From Alicyclobacillus acidiphilus NBRC 100859 (GTDB lineage Bacteria > Bacillota > Bacilli > Alicyclobacillales > Alicyclobacillaceae), in NCBI RefSeq assembly GCF_001544355.1, contig NZ_BCQI01000011.1, positions 28,461-92,460 of the forward strand: a stretch of DNA of 64,000 nt, written 5' to 3'. A program made the position numbers and the translations under genes. Of the stretch, positions 26,234-34,345 are shown one piece after another. The notes beneath the pieces are model-generated. The model did not search any database. It was not told the origin of the DNA and saw nothing but the letters and a program-made list of their open reading frames with translations. The stretch's first letter is position 1. Each line of letters opens with the position of its first letter.

Positions 26234-26920
26234 GTGAAAAAGGTCCTAATCGTGGACGACGAAGCCCAAATGCGGAACCTCATTCGGATATATCTCCAAA
26301 GTGCGGGGTATTCCGTGGAGGAGGCTGTGGATGGGATGGATGCACTCCACGCTATCGACCGATCCCGACCGCATGTGGTCATTTTGGACATCATGATGCC
26401 GGGGATGGACGGCTTTGAGACATGCGCTCGGATTCGAGATAAGGATCCGGAGATCCCCGTCCTCATGCTCACGGCAAGAACCTCCATAGAGGACAAGGTG
26501 TCTGGGTTGTCTCAGGGGGCTGACGATTACCTGACGAAACCGTTTGACGGAAGAGAGCTGGTGGCAAGAGTGCAAGCCTTGATTCGCCGGGCTCATTTGG
26601 ACGAGACAAGTGAATTGAGATTTGACAACATCGGTTTGGTGATTGATATGACGAGGCGAACCGTGGTGGCAGGCACTAAGCATATCTCACTCACGCCGAA
26701 AGAATTTGAGTTGATGCTGCTTCTTGCTCGTCACCCTGGAAGAACGTTCTCAAGAGAAGAGATACTCGAACGAATTTGGTCCAACGATTACGAAGGGGAA
26801 ACACGGACCGTGGACAGTCATGTGAAAAACATTCGGGAAAAACTCCGGGATGCGGGACTTGAGCCCAGCCCCGTGAAAACGGTCTGGGGTATTGGGTATA
26901 AATTCGAGGTGGAATCGTGA
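26234..26920 (+). CDS. OmpR/PhoB-family response regulator (second pair)
   Basis: 228 residues from a GTG at 26234, seven bases after AGGGGG. The receiver domain has DDEAQM, phospho-Asp in VVILDIMMPG and Lys in LTKPFDG. The winged helix has HPGRTFSREEIL and TRTVDSHVKNIR. It is paralogous to the regulator at 22531 but clearly distinct. Its stop overlaps the kinase start. Control of the flanking small secreted proteins and copper genes is likely. Confidence 0.94.
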   Translation: MKKVLIVDDEAQMRNLIRIYLQSAGYSVEEAVDGMDALHAIDRSRPHVVILDIMMPGMDGFETCARIRDKDPEIPVLMLTARTSIEDKVSGLSQGADDYLTKPFDGRELVARVQALIRRAHLDETSELRFDNIGLVIDMTRRTVVAGTKHISLTPKEFELMLLLARHPGRTFSREEILERIWSNDYEGETRTVDSHVKNIREKLRDAGLEPSPVKTVWGIGYKFEVES

Positions 26921-28317
26921 TAAGGAAGAACCTCGCCGTCAGAATCGGGTTAGCCATCATGGGTCTCATGCTTGTGGTATCCATTGTCCAATACATTGCA
27001 CTTGGACAGTTGTTGCGAAATGCTTTTTATCAGCAGTCGGGATTGGAACTCATTGTCCAGGGACAGCAGTATGCCAACATGTCGTCCATGGGTGGCACCA
27101 TGATGATGCAGATGTTGTGTACGACATCCGACACATCTCTTGTGATGGTGGGTACAGATGGGAACATCATCACAGCCTCCCCATCGCTTCATCTCGGAAA
27201 GCCAGATGCATCAGACAGCTCAACGATTCGAACGGCACTCAGCGGTCAGAGTGAACTGCACGGAGGTTACAGCAGCTTATTTGGAAACAGTGGCATCATG
27301 GCGGCGGTTCCGATAGGTAGTACGGGCAAGATTACGGGAGCCGTGGTCCTTTTCCGGCCTGAGGGGATCGTCGAGACTGCATTTCACCATGTGGAGTGGC
27401 TCCTACTGCTGGTTGGTGTTGGAGGCATCCTTGTTGCTCTGGGGCTTACCGTGATTTTGTCGAACCGAATTGCGGGGCCGCTTCGGCAATTGGCGGCGGT
27501 AGCAAGGGAGATGAGCCGAGGCGATTACAGCTCAAAAGTTGAGATCACTGGCGACGATGAAGTCGGAAAGCTTGGTGAAGCCATTAACGAGCTTGCAGCA
27601 AACCTCCAGCATTTAGAGACATCTCGAAAGCAATTTCTCGCTGATGTTTCGCATGAACTTCGAACCCCGATGAGCTACATTCGTGGTTACAGTCAAGTTC
27701 TCGCAGAAGGGCTGGTTCAGTCGCCGAAAGAGAAGGAGGATTATCTTCGGATTATTCATGACGAATCCATACGCCTTGAAGGTCTGATAAATGACCTCTT
27801 CACCTTGGCACAATCAGACGCAGGAATGTTGAAGATTGTAAAACAGCCCATACAACTTGAGGATGTGGTTTACTCCGTTGTAGATCGAATGCGCAAGAAA
27901 GCGGAAGATAAGGAGATTGAAATTCAAGTATCCGTTTCTCCATTGCCACGAATTGATGCGGACTCGGCTCGCCTGGAACAGGTTCTCGTGAATCTCATCG
28001 ATAACGCTATCCGTTATACCCCACCCCGTGGGCGAATTGAAGTAAGCCTGATAAGGCTCGCTGACTGGGCCGAAGTGAAGGTTTCCGATACTGGTGTTGG
28101 CATCCCTGCGAAGGACTTACCACACATCTGGGATCGACTTTATCGAGTGGAGAAATCTCGTTCCAGGGTAGGTGGTGGTACGGGACTCGGACTGTCCATC
28201 GTGAAACAAATTGTGGAGGCCCACGGTGGCACTGTGCAGGCCGAAAGTGCAGAAAACGTGGGTACGACAATCACTGTTCGGATTCCACTGCATGGGTCGG
28301 ACGCACCACAGGGCTAG
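26917..28317 (+). CDS. HAMP sensor histidine kinase with Met-rich sensor loop
   Basis: 466 residues from a GTG overlapping the regulator stop. TM1 (about 9-30) and TM2 (about 155-180) flank a ~125-residue extracytoplasmic domain that contains a dense Met cluster (NMSSMGGTMMMQMLC, about 52-66), ligands suited to Cu(I) or Ag(I). HAMP, DVSHELRTPM, NLIDNAIRY, DTGVGIP and GGTGLGLSIV follow in order. The Met cluster is unusual for a PAS/CACHE-type sensor loop and supports a copper-sensing role. Confidence 0.93.
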   Translation: MIRKNLAVRIGLAIMGLMLVVSIVQYIALGQLLRNAFYQQSGLELIVQGQQYANMSSMGGTMMMQMLCTTSDTSLVMVGTDGNIITASPSLHLGKPDASDSSTIRTALSGQSELHGGYSSLFGNSGIMAAVPIGSTGKITGAVVLFRPEGIVETAFHHVEWLLLLVGVGGILVALGLTVILSNRIAGPLRQLAAVAREMSRGDYSSKVEITGDDEVGKLGEAINELAANLQHLETSRKQFLADVSHELRTPMSYIRGYSQVLAEGLVQSPKEKEDYLRIIHDESIRLEGLINDLFTLAQSDAGMLKIVKQPIQLEDVVYSVVDRMRKKAEDKEIEIQVSVSPLPRIDADSARLEQVLVNLIDNAIRYTPPRGRIEVSLIRLADWAEVKVSDTGVGIPAKDLPHIWDRLYRVEKSRSRVGGGTGLGLSIVKQIVEAHGGTVQAESAENVGTTITVRIPLHGSDAPQG

Positions 28318-28403
28318 TCGGCTGTGTCACATTTTGTTCTCAAGTTCCCCACACTTTCTTCACACACTTCTTTTACCGTAAGGGGTGAAGACGGTGAGGG
28401 GAG

Positions 28404-28736
28404 ATGGACCAGTTGAAACACAAAGATTGGTTCGTCGCTGGGACACTGGTCACCATCGGTCTCCTCCTTCTTTTCGCCGCCAGTACCGGCATGGGACCGG
28501 TATGGTGGAACATGGGTTGGATGATGGCTTGGGCGATGCTCGTTCCATGGGCGGTCTTTATCATTTTGTTCGTGTTGGTGATGTCTCTTAGCAGTTGGGG
28601 TGTTTCAACGGTTGCCCGCACCTTCATGAGACATCAGTGTCCAGTATGTCGCCATCATGTAAAGGCGGATTGGAAGATCTGCCCGAACTGCGGTGCTCAA
28701 CTCGTAAGTGTCGGAGAGAAAGTGAACCATTCCTAG
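28404..28736 (+). CDS. Membrane protein with C-terminal zinc ribbon
   Basis: 110 residues with two membrane helices (about 12-30 and 38-62) and a cytoplasmic zinc ribbon CPVCRHHVKADWKICPNCG. The Met/Trp-rich helix (GPVWWNMGWMMAWAM) is notable. It follows the second sensor kinase by about 85 bases on the same strand. Function unknown; it could be a membrane scaffold or metal-linked adaptor. Confidence 0.75.
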   Translation: MDQLKHKDWFVAGTLVTIGLLLLFAASTGMGPVWWNMGWMMAWAMLVPWAVFIILFVLVMSLSSWGVSTVARTFMRHQCPVCRHHVKADWKICPNCGAQLVSVGEKVNHS

Positions 28737-28776
28737 CTTCTAACCTGCAAAGATATCCGGGGATTAGGGTGGTGTC

Positions 28777-29202
28777 ATGCAGAGAACTATGTACGTGATC
28801 GGCGGCGGACTGCTAGTGACCTTATCGGTAGCGCTGTTGGTCTTTCAACAAACAAGGACCAGATCCGCTCAAAGTTTGGCAACGTTCAATAGCCAAGTGC
28901 AAGCTCAAGTCGGAGAAGTGGATTGGCAAAACAATGGTGCGAATCGGCAGCGTTTAGTTCAAGTGATTCAAGGCCAGGTACCACAAGTTTCAACTGGGAT
29001 CGTGAAAACAGACACCGATTGCACACCCGATTCGCAGGGACTGAGCCATTGCCACGATGTAGTTACACTGTCGGATCACACGCAAATCACGGTGATTGAT
29101 ACGCACAACATGAGCCGACATCGGTGCCTACGACCGAATGAGTCAGTGACCGTCGAAAAGATTGCACCTTCCTGGGCTAAAATCATCGTGAAAAGCGACT
29201 GA
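28777..29202 (+). CDS. N-anchored exported protein, unknown
   Basis: 141 residues. An N-terminal anchor (VIGGGLLVTLSVALLVF) is followed by a soluble part with CxxD and SHCHD Cys/His clusters and a third Cys near the end (HRCLRPNE). The Cys/His spacing could bind a metal or form disulfides. It follows the zinc-ribbon membrane protein by 40 bases. No family is recognised. Confidence 0.65.
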   Translation: MQRTMYVIGGGLLVTLSVALLVFQQTRTRSAQSLATFNSQVQAQVGEVDWQNNGANRQRLVQVIQGQVPQVSTGIVKTDTDCTPDSQGLSHCHDVVTLSDHTQITVIDTHNMSRHRCLRPNESVTVEKIAPSWAKIIVKSD

Positions 29203-29291
29203 AGTCCTCGAAGTAGTCCTTTTGGACCAGATGCAGACTAGAAGTTCATACAAATGTTATTTAAATTGGAATATGAAGGGAGGTGAGGCAC

Positions 29292-29489
29292 ATGGGGTGC
29301 TGTGGAGGAGGACGCTCTTGGTACGGATACGGCAATCCGTATCCATACGGCCAACAGCCGCAACAACCGCAGGAGCCGGTGACCAAGACCTCGCAGGACA
29401 CACCGCTGGAACTCTTAAAACAGCGGTTGGCGAAGGGTGAGATCACCCTGGAGGAGTACGAGAAGCTCGCCAAGGTACTGTCTTCGTAA
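29292..29489 (+). CDS. Small SHOCT protein with Cys-Cys and Tyr/Gly/Pro-rich lead
   Basis: 65 residues from the ATG at 29292, behind GGGAGGTG. It starts MGCCGGGRSWYGYGN, then Pro/Gln repeats, then a SHOCT motif (LLKQRLAKGEITLEEYEKL). A vicinal Cys pair is right after the start. It is followed at 29531 by another tiny gene that also begins with a Cys-Cys pair, which suggests a linked pair of metal-binding peptides. Confidence 0.7.
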   Translation: MGCCGGGRSWYGYGNPYPYGQQPQQPQEPVTKTSQDTPLELLKQRLAKGEITLEEYEKLAKVLSS

Positions 29490-29530
29490 CAAGGCCCGGC
29501 CCCGAGAAGTTGTGAAGGAGGTGAGCCCAA

Positions 29531-29707
29531 ATGGCGTGCTGCGGATCAAAACACAAGCATGCTTATAAACAGAATCAGGAACGCCATCAGCAGCACGAAT
29601 GCTGCCACGACCATACACAGGGGCAGCCGAACGAGTCCTCTCAGTTGAAGCAAGCAGTCCATGAAAAAGAGTGCTGCCACGAACATCAGCATCCTCACGG
29701 TCACTGA
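29531..29707 (+). CDS. 58-residue Cys/His-rich peptide, putative metal binder
   Basis: A short frame with a strong ribosome site (AAGGAGGTGAG, about eight bases before the ATG). It encodes MACCGSKHKHAYKQ, then two copies of an E-C-C-H-x-H motif (HECCHDH and KECCHEH) and a His-rich end (HQHPHGH). Of 58 residues about 18 are Cys or His. It has no membrane segment, so it is probably a cytoplasmic metallothionein-like chaperone or buffer. It lies between the SHOCT peptide and a copA fragment. It matches no named metallothionein that I recognise. Confidence 0.75.
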   Translation: MACCGSKHKHAYKQNQERHQQHECCHDHTQGQPNESSQLKQAVHEKECCHEHQHPHGH

Positions 29708-29776
29708 ATTTAGTGGCACGGGCCGACTGGTGAAGCAGACTAGCCGGCTCGTGCACCCCACTCAGGAGGTGGCAAT

Positions 29777-29936
29777 ATGGCTGGGTTTACGGAATTGATG
29801 CTACCCGTAGAAGCGATGACTTGTGCTTCCTGTGCAGCTCGGATTGAGAAAAATGTCGCCAAGTTACCCGGTGTCCGAGAGGTGAACGTGAATCTTGCTT
29901 CGGAACGGGCACGTGTTGTACTGAATGGCACTACGG
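29777..29936 (+). pseudogene. copA: copA 5' fragment (first HMA domain)
   Basis: A good ribosome site (AGGAGGTGG) and ATG open a copy of CopA's first HMA domain: [20 protein letters not shown] and [16 protein letters not shown] match the intact copA at 14.3 kb. Homology stops after VVLNGTTA and the frame runs into unrelated sequence ending near 30070. A relic of a second copA. The 130 bases after it are not identified. Confidence 0.85.
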
Positions 29937-30568
29937 CCCTTCGATCAACCACATCGTACCACATGCCGGTTCTATGTCGTATTTCTACGACTCTATCTCT
30001 CTTTAGCAACAATCTTTGCGAAAAGAGCCTTCGTAAATTGGGACGCATTCAGGGAGGGCTTGCTGAATGAACGGCGAGGGAAGTTTGTCTCGTTCAAGTC
30101 ATTATCATCATGGTGCGAGTAGGTCAAGAGCGTCAGAAAAGGCGATAGGCAGTTCAATCGGTTCTATTCTGATTGCGATCGTCGCTTCGTCCCACCACTG
30201 GGTACATATGTTGCTGATTGCTCTGGGGCTTGGTGCGGTCGGAGCGGGGCTATTCACGATGCCGATACCCATTCGAATCGGGCTCTTGGTTGTGTCGGTC
30301 GTCGTATCGATAGGAATGCTCTTTGTCGCTTGGCGGAAGAGGACGAACAACAAAGCTGTGGCTTGGGTGTATTTTATCTCGTCCGTCGTTTCTCTGGTGA
30401 TTATCGCGACATCCGTTCCAATGTGTTTGTCAATCGAAAAGTTGACCAGGTTGCTAATCGAAAAGTTGACCACCTCAGGTAAAGAAATCTGGCTGTGGGG
30501 CTCATCAGTTGGAAGGAACCCTCTTGCACAGCCAGCATTGAGACAATGAAGTTATCTCCAAAGTATCT

Positions 30569-30874
30569 TCAGAGCAGGTCTAGTAAGCGAAGCTCGTCCA
30601 AAATCCGTTCCACCGTCTCCTCTGCCATCTTGGCGGAATAGCGCCGGTGTGGCTCCAGCACATAGCTCCACTGTCTGTCCTTTCTACTGCCAACCAAGCG
30701 TACAATCATCCCACCGTTTACTGTTTCAAGAAGTCTCCCACTCAGAAACCGGCCGTCAACGAGGATTTGGACTGCCATGCCTGTATTGGTGGGAATGGAT
30801 TGGTAGCCCATATCGAAGCACCAGCTCTCTGTATCAAGCGGATCGTATCGCAGGATTCCTTCAATGGTCTTCAT
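30569..30874 (-). CDS. IS21-associated small accessory protein (DUF5348-like)
   Basis: 101 residues downstream of istB inside the IS. The sequence (LRYDPLDTESW near the start, VQILVDGRFLSGRLL in the middle, a Leu-rich C-terminus) resembles the short DUF5348-type proteins found within some IS21 elements. The role is unknown. A gap of 14 bases separates it from istB, so co-translation is likely. Confidence 0.6.
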   Translation of the reverse strand: MKTIEGILRYDPLDTESWCFDMGYQSIPTNTGMAVQILVDGRFLSGRLLETVNGGMIVRLVGSRKDRQWSYVLEPHRRYSAKMAEETVERILDELRLLDLL

Positions 30875-30888
30875 AAGGTCTCCTCCAT

Positions 30889-31650
30889 TCAGGTATGTTG
30901 CAAACGTTTCTGGCTTTCACGGAATCGGTAGGATTCACCCTCAAAGAGAAGAATGTGTGAGTGGTGGGTGAGTCGGTCAAGCAGCGCTGTCGTCAATGTG
31001 GCGTCATGAAAAACCTCTGTCCACTGTGCAAACTCCAAATTCGTCGTCACCAGGAGACTGCCTTTTTCGTATCGGTCGGCGCAGAACTGGAACAGAAGCG
31101 GTCCGCCCTGGGCAAGGGATACGTATCCGAGTTCATCCAGACATACAAGGTCGTACTTGTCCCATGACCGCAAGTATCGAGGCAGGCGGTACTCGGATTC
31201 GGCCTGCAGCAGTTCCTGTACGAGTTGCATCACAGTGACGAAGCGAACCCTGTATCCAGCGGCAATGGCGGACAGCCCAATTGCAATCATCACATGGGTC
31301 TTACCGGTCCCGCTGGCGCCCATGCAAATCACGTTCTCTTTGCTGCGAATGAACTCGCCTTCTGCTAGATGCAGAACCCGTTGCTTTGGTAATGTAGGGA
31401 TGGCGGTGAAGTCGAACTCCTCGAGTGTCTTGTATGCCGGGAACCGGGCCTGGCTTGTATACGTTTGTAGACGACTCTGTTTGCGGGACTCCATTTCCTC
31501 CGCCAAACATGCGGCCAAATACTGTACCATGGACTGCCCATTTGTTGCAGCATCCCGAGCCAACGACTCATACGCCCTGCGTAGCCCAGGCATCTTGAGT
31601 TCCTTGCAGTAGATGTCAACCATAGCGGCATGCACGTCGGCTGTCATCAA
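30889..31650 (-). CDS. istB: IS21 helper ATPase IstB
   Basis: 253-residue AAA+ helper. Walker A is GASGTGKTH, Walker B is YDLVCLDELGYV, and sensor SLLVTTNLEF follows. IstB assembles on target DNA and activates IstA. Its ATG overlaps the istA stop by four bases, normal for this family. Full length. Confidence 0.95.
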   Translation of the reverse strand: MMTADVHAAMVDIYCKELKMPGLRRAYESLARDAATNGQSMVQYLAACLAEEMESRKQSRLQTYTSQARFPAYKTLEEFDFTAIPTLPKQRVLHLAEGEFIRSKENVICMGASGTGKTHVMIAIGLSAIAAGYRVRFVTVMQLVQELLQAESEYRLPRYLRSWDKYDLVCLDELGYVSLAQGGPLLFQFCADRYEKGSLLVTTNLEFAQWTEVFHDATLTTALLDRLTHHSHILLFEGESYRFRESQKRLQHT

Positions 31651-33107
31651 TGAATCACCCCCTTCACCAAGGAGTCGTAGCGAGCAGGGTTCTGTCTTGC
31701 CAACCGGTACATCTTGAGTTCATCAGGAACCTGCATTGCCGGCGAAGCTTCGGATTGAAACAGGTGCTTGCGAATCTGTTCGGCGGTTACTACGTCTGGG
31801 CCAATCTCACTGATCGCATTCAGAATGTCTTTGGCTGCAAAGGTTTGGTGCAGCAGGAGAATGGCCACAAAGTCCTTGTAACCATCTGGCCGGCTGTTTG
31901 TCATCCGCACCCGGATCCGTTGGTATACCTCCGGCAACTGCCGGACAACGGCCGCATGCGTTGCAGCATGAGGTTTGTAAGCAAGGACAGGGAGGTAATG
32001 CTCGAGTTGTAAAAATGTCTGCTTTCGCTCATGGCAGCGAATGTGTGTGGCGACGACTCGCCCCCGGTCCAGCAATTCAATCTCCTCGGCGTGTGATCGC
32101 AGTGTAAGCGTCTTGCCCACATAGATGCTGGGTACGGAGTAGCGGTTATGATCGAAGCTCACCAGGCACAGTTTGTTTACGACCACCGGGCGAGTGGTGA
32201 CGCAAAGATGGGGATGAACCGGAAGTGGCCGCAGTGCAGAGCGTTCCTGTTCCCACTTTGTCCAACGCTTGTTGCGTTCCTTTTCGCACCAGGCAAGCAG
32301 CATGGCGTTGAATGTCGCCAAATCCGGGACATCCGGCACCGGAACGCAGACGTGACGGCGAACAAAACCGACACCATGTTCTACACCACCTTTCTCGTGC
32401 GGTTCACCAGGTCGACAGAAGTCACTATCAAACAGGTAGTGCGCACGAAGGCTGGAAAGCAGGCTATGCTCGTCCCGCATTGGACCGGCGAGAATCTTCG
32501 TGACGGCGGTTTTGGGGTTATCGTACCGAACATCGTGAGGAACTCCGCCGAACCATTCAAATGCCAAGCGATGGCCTTCCAGAAAAGCTTCGATCTTTTC
32601 GGTGGAGAAGGCGTGCGCAAAAATCACGCCGGAGTTGCGTAGCCGAATCACAAACATGTGCACATCGGTTTCTTTGCCCTTGATCCTAACAACGACTCGG
32701 CCAAAGTCTGCTTCAGCCAGCTCGCCGGCATCTGCTGCTAAGGGGACGAAAGCTTCCTTTGGGCGGTTTCGGATACGGCGAACCCAATAGCGAACCGTAG
32801 ACTCGGCGGCGGTGAACTCCTCACCATACTCTTCCTGAAGACGTTCGTAGATTCGGGAGGATACATAGTGTTGCTTTTTAGGGAAGTGCTCCTCCTCCTG
32901 AATCCACGCCTCAATCACCGGAATCCATCGTTCCATGGCTCGACGAGGACGAGGTTTCGTCAGTCGGTACTTCGGTACTTCCACATCCTCCAGCATCTTT
33001 CTCACCGACTGCCGGGATATCTTGCATTTCTTACTCAGTTCGTGGATCGACCAACCGTCCACAAAGTGCCGCTTTCTGATAAACTCTTTATCGACCATCC
33101 CGTACAC
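31647..33107 (-). CDS. istA: IS21 transposase IstA
   Basis: 486-residue DDE transposase. An N-terminal HTH (WSIHELSKKCKISRQSVRKML) is followed by the rve-type catalytic core with AEADFG, VRYDNPK and HEKGGVEHG supplying D, D and E. The start is GTG at 33107 (GGAAGGA upstream) or ATG nine bases later. Full length with no breaks. Confidence 0.95.
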   Translation of the reverse strand: MYGMVDKEFIRKRHFVDGWSIHELSKKCKISRQSVRKMLEDVEVPKYRLTKPRPRRAMERWIPVIEAWIQEEEHFPKKQHYVSSRIYERLQEEYGEEFTAAESTVRYWVRRIRNRPKEAFVPLAADAGELAEADFGRVVVRIKGKETDVHMFVIRLRNSGVIFAHAFSTEKIEAFLEGHRLAFEWFGGVPHDVRYDNPKTAVTKILAGPMRDEHSLLSSLRAHYLFDSDFCRPGEPHEKGGVEHGVGFVRRHVCVPVPDVPDLATFNAMLLAWCEKERNKRWTKWEQERSALRPLPVHPHLCVTTRPVVVNKLCLVSFDHNRYSVPSIYVGKTLTLRSHAEEIELLDRGRVVATHIRCHERKQTFLQLEHYLPVLAYKPHAATHAAVVRQLPEVYQRIRVRMTNSRPDGYKDFVAILLLHQTFAAKDILNAISEIGPDVVTAEQIRKHLFQSEASPAMQVPDELKMYRLARQNPARYDSLVKGVIH

Positions 33108-33319
33108 ATTCCTTCCCCCCTGTACCCAGAGTCTTCGGACAACTCTAGCGTACAGGATATGGATGACGGGGTGGTCAACTTTTCAGTTATCAAGGAACCT
33201 CCACGTGGTCAACTTTTACGTTATCAAACACATTCCAACCCTGGTGCAATCCGCTGCGCCGTCCGTGCATCAGGAGCACCATCACAATGGAATGTAAACA
33301 GAAAGGAGGCTCCTTTGCC

Positions 33320-33448
33320 ATGTGGCAAACGATCTTGCTGATCGGAGCGGTTCTTCTCTGCCCTTTGATGCACCTGTTCATGATGCGGGGCATGCATGGA
33401 AAGCAACATGAACCCATTACGGGTCATCTCACGAAATGGGGCCGGTGA
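33320..33448 (+). CDS. 42-residue DUF2933-like membrane peptide
   Basis: AAAGGAGG lies ten bases before the ATG at 33320. One helix (WQTILLIGAVLLCPLMHLFMMRGMHG) carries the CPLM and MMRGMHG signature shared with the protein at 25136, then a short polar tail. It lies just after the gene split by IS21, so probably one operon before insertion. The Cys/Met/His pattern suggests copper contact; function unknown. Confidence 0.75.
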   Translation: MWQTILLIGAVLLCPLMHLFMMRGMHGKQHEPITGHLTKWGR

Positions 33449-33561
33449 AGATCAAACGCATCACCCGGCGTTTCAGCTCATGAAGCCATCAACGGATACA
33501 AATCAACCTGCACACCATCATCATTGACGAGTAAACGAGTCGTCCACGGAGGGTGGTCCAT

Positions 33562-34209
33562 ATGGTACATGGCGTGGGTCAGGATGAGTATGGGTTGTGG
33601 ACTGCGGTCATTTTCGATGTCGTTGTTTTCGCCTTATTCACCTACTCGGCATTCAAGCCGCAGACGAAAAGGGATTGGCGCACTCTGGGAGTGTTTTGGG
33701 CGTTTCTTGTCGCCTTATTTAGCGAGATGTTTGGGTTTCCGCTCACCATATACATTCTGACTTCTGTTTTAGGCAAGAGGTATCCGGTGCTCGACCCATT
33801 CTCTCACTACAACAGTCATCTGTTGGTCGCTTTGCTAGGCGGTTCACCGATTCTATTCACTATCTTGCACCTTTTGAGTAACCTTTTGATTTTCGCAGGA
33901 TTACTCCTTATCGCAGTCGGGTGGCGTCGCATACATGCGGGAGGCGGCCGGTTAGTGACAGGCGGCATATACCGTCTTGTACGACACCCTCAGTATAGCG
34001 GTTTTATGCTGATGATCGTCGGGTTCCTCATTCAATGGCCGACGCTCATTACGCTCATCATGGCTCCGATGTTGCTGGTGATGTATACAAAGCTGGCGAA
34101 AAAAGAAGAGCAGGTCATGATTGAGACCTTTAGTGATGAGTACCTTTTGTACATGAACCGGGTTCCTCGATTCGTACCAAGATTGATTCGGGTGAACGAG
34201 GTGTTTTAA
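33562..34209 (+). CDS. Isoprenylcysteine-methyltransferase-like integral membrane protein
   Basis: About 215 residues from the ATG at 33562 after GGAGGGTGG. Five or six helices; the C-terminal half has the ICMT/PEMT-type signature YRLVRHPQYSGFMLMIVG, and the terminal EEQVMIETFSDEYLLYMNRVPRF is typical. In bacteria such proteins may methylate small molecules or lipids at the membrane, and they recur in copper and mercury islands. The substrate is unknown. Confidence 0.82.
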   Translation: MVHGVGQDEYGLWTAVIFDVVVFALFTYSAFKPQTKRDWRTLGVFWAFLVALFSEMFGFPLTIYILTSVLGKRYPVLDPFSHYNSHLLVALLGGSPILFTILHLLSNLLIFAGLLLIAVGWRRIHAGGGRLVTGGIYRLVRHPQYSGFMLMIVGFLIQWPTLITLIMAPMLLVMYTKLAKKEEQVMIETFSDEYLLYMNRVPRFVPRLIRVNEVF

Positions 34210-34317
34210 TTGGATACAGCACGTGTGGTCGAAGCGTTGTCGTGGCTCGTGATTATTGTTGGCACAGCATACTTCTTGTTTGTCATGTTCGGAGAGAGAG
34301 CTCATCCCAATAGGTAA
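34210..34317 (+). CDS. Tiny single-helix membrane peptide between methyltransferase and lgt
   Basis: A TTG directly after the methyltransferase stop opens a 35-codon frame with one hydrophobic helix (LSWLVIIVGTAYFLFVMFG) and a basic tail (ERAHPNR). It is tightly packed with the genes either side, so translational coupling is plausible. There is no independent ribosome site and no recognised family, hence low confidence. Confidence 0.4.
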   Translation: MDTARVVEALSWLVIIVGTAYFLFVMFGERAHPNR

Positions 34318-34345
34318 GGTTCATGAGTGACGGGAGGGGAATTCA

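Larger units (their letters stand above)
30422..33232. mobile_element. IS21-family insertion sequence, complete
   Basis: 2811 bp with ends TGTGTTTG and CAAACACA. Each end carries two copies of an AAAAGTTGACC-type internal repeat (at left near 30431 and 30454; right near 33174 and 33207), the multiple terminal repeats expected of IS21. Both flanks are TTCCAA (30416-30421 and 33233-33238), a six-base target duplication. It carries istA, istB and a small accessory gene, all minus strand. It is intact, so possibly still active. Confidence 0.95.
30067..33297 (+). pseudogene. Small polytopic membrane protein gene split by IS21
   Basis: The reading frame 30067-30421 (GGGAGGG before its ATG) breaks at the IS21 left end. 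Removing the IS and one copy of its TTCCAA duplication joins it to 33239-33297 in frame, giving a 137-residue protein ending HQEHHHNGM. It has a Ser/His N-terminus, three predicted helices (about 30-50, 55-75 and 95-115) and a His-rich tail. The exact in-frame repair shows the gene was intact when the IS arrived. The family is unknown. It is followed by a DUF2933-like gene. Confidence 0.85.
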
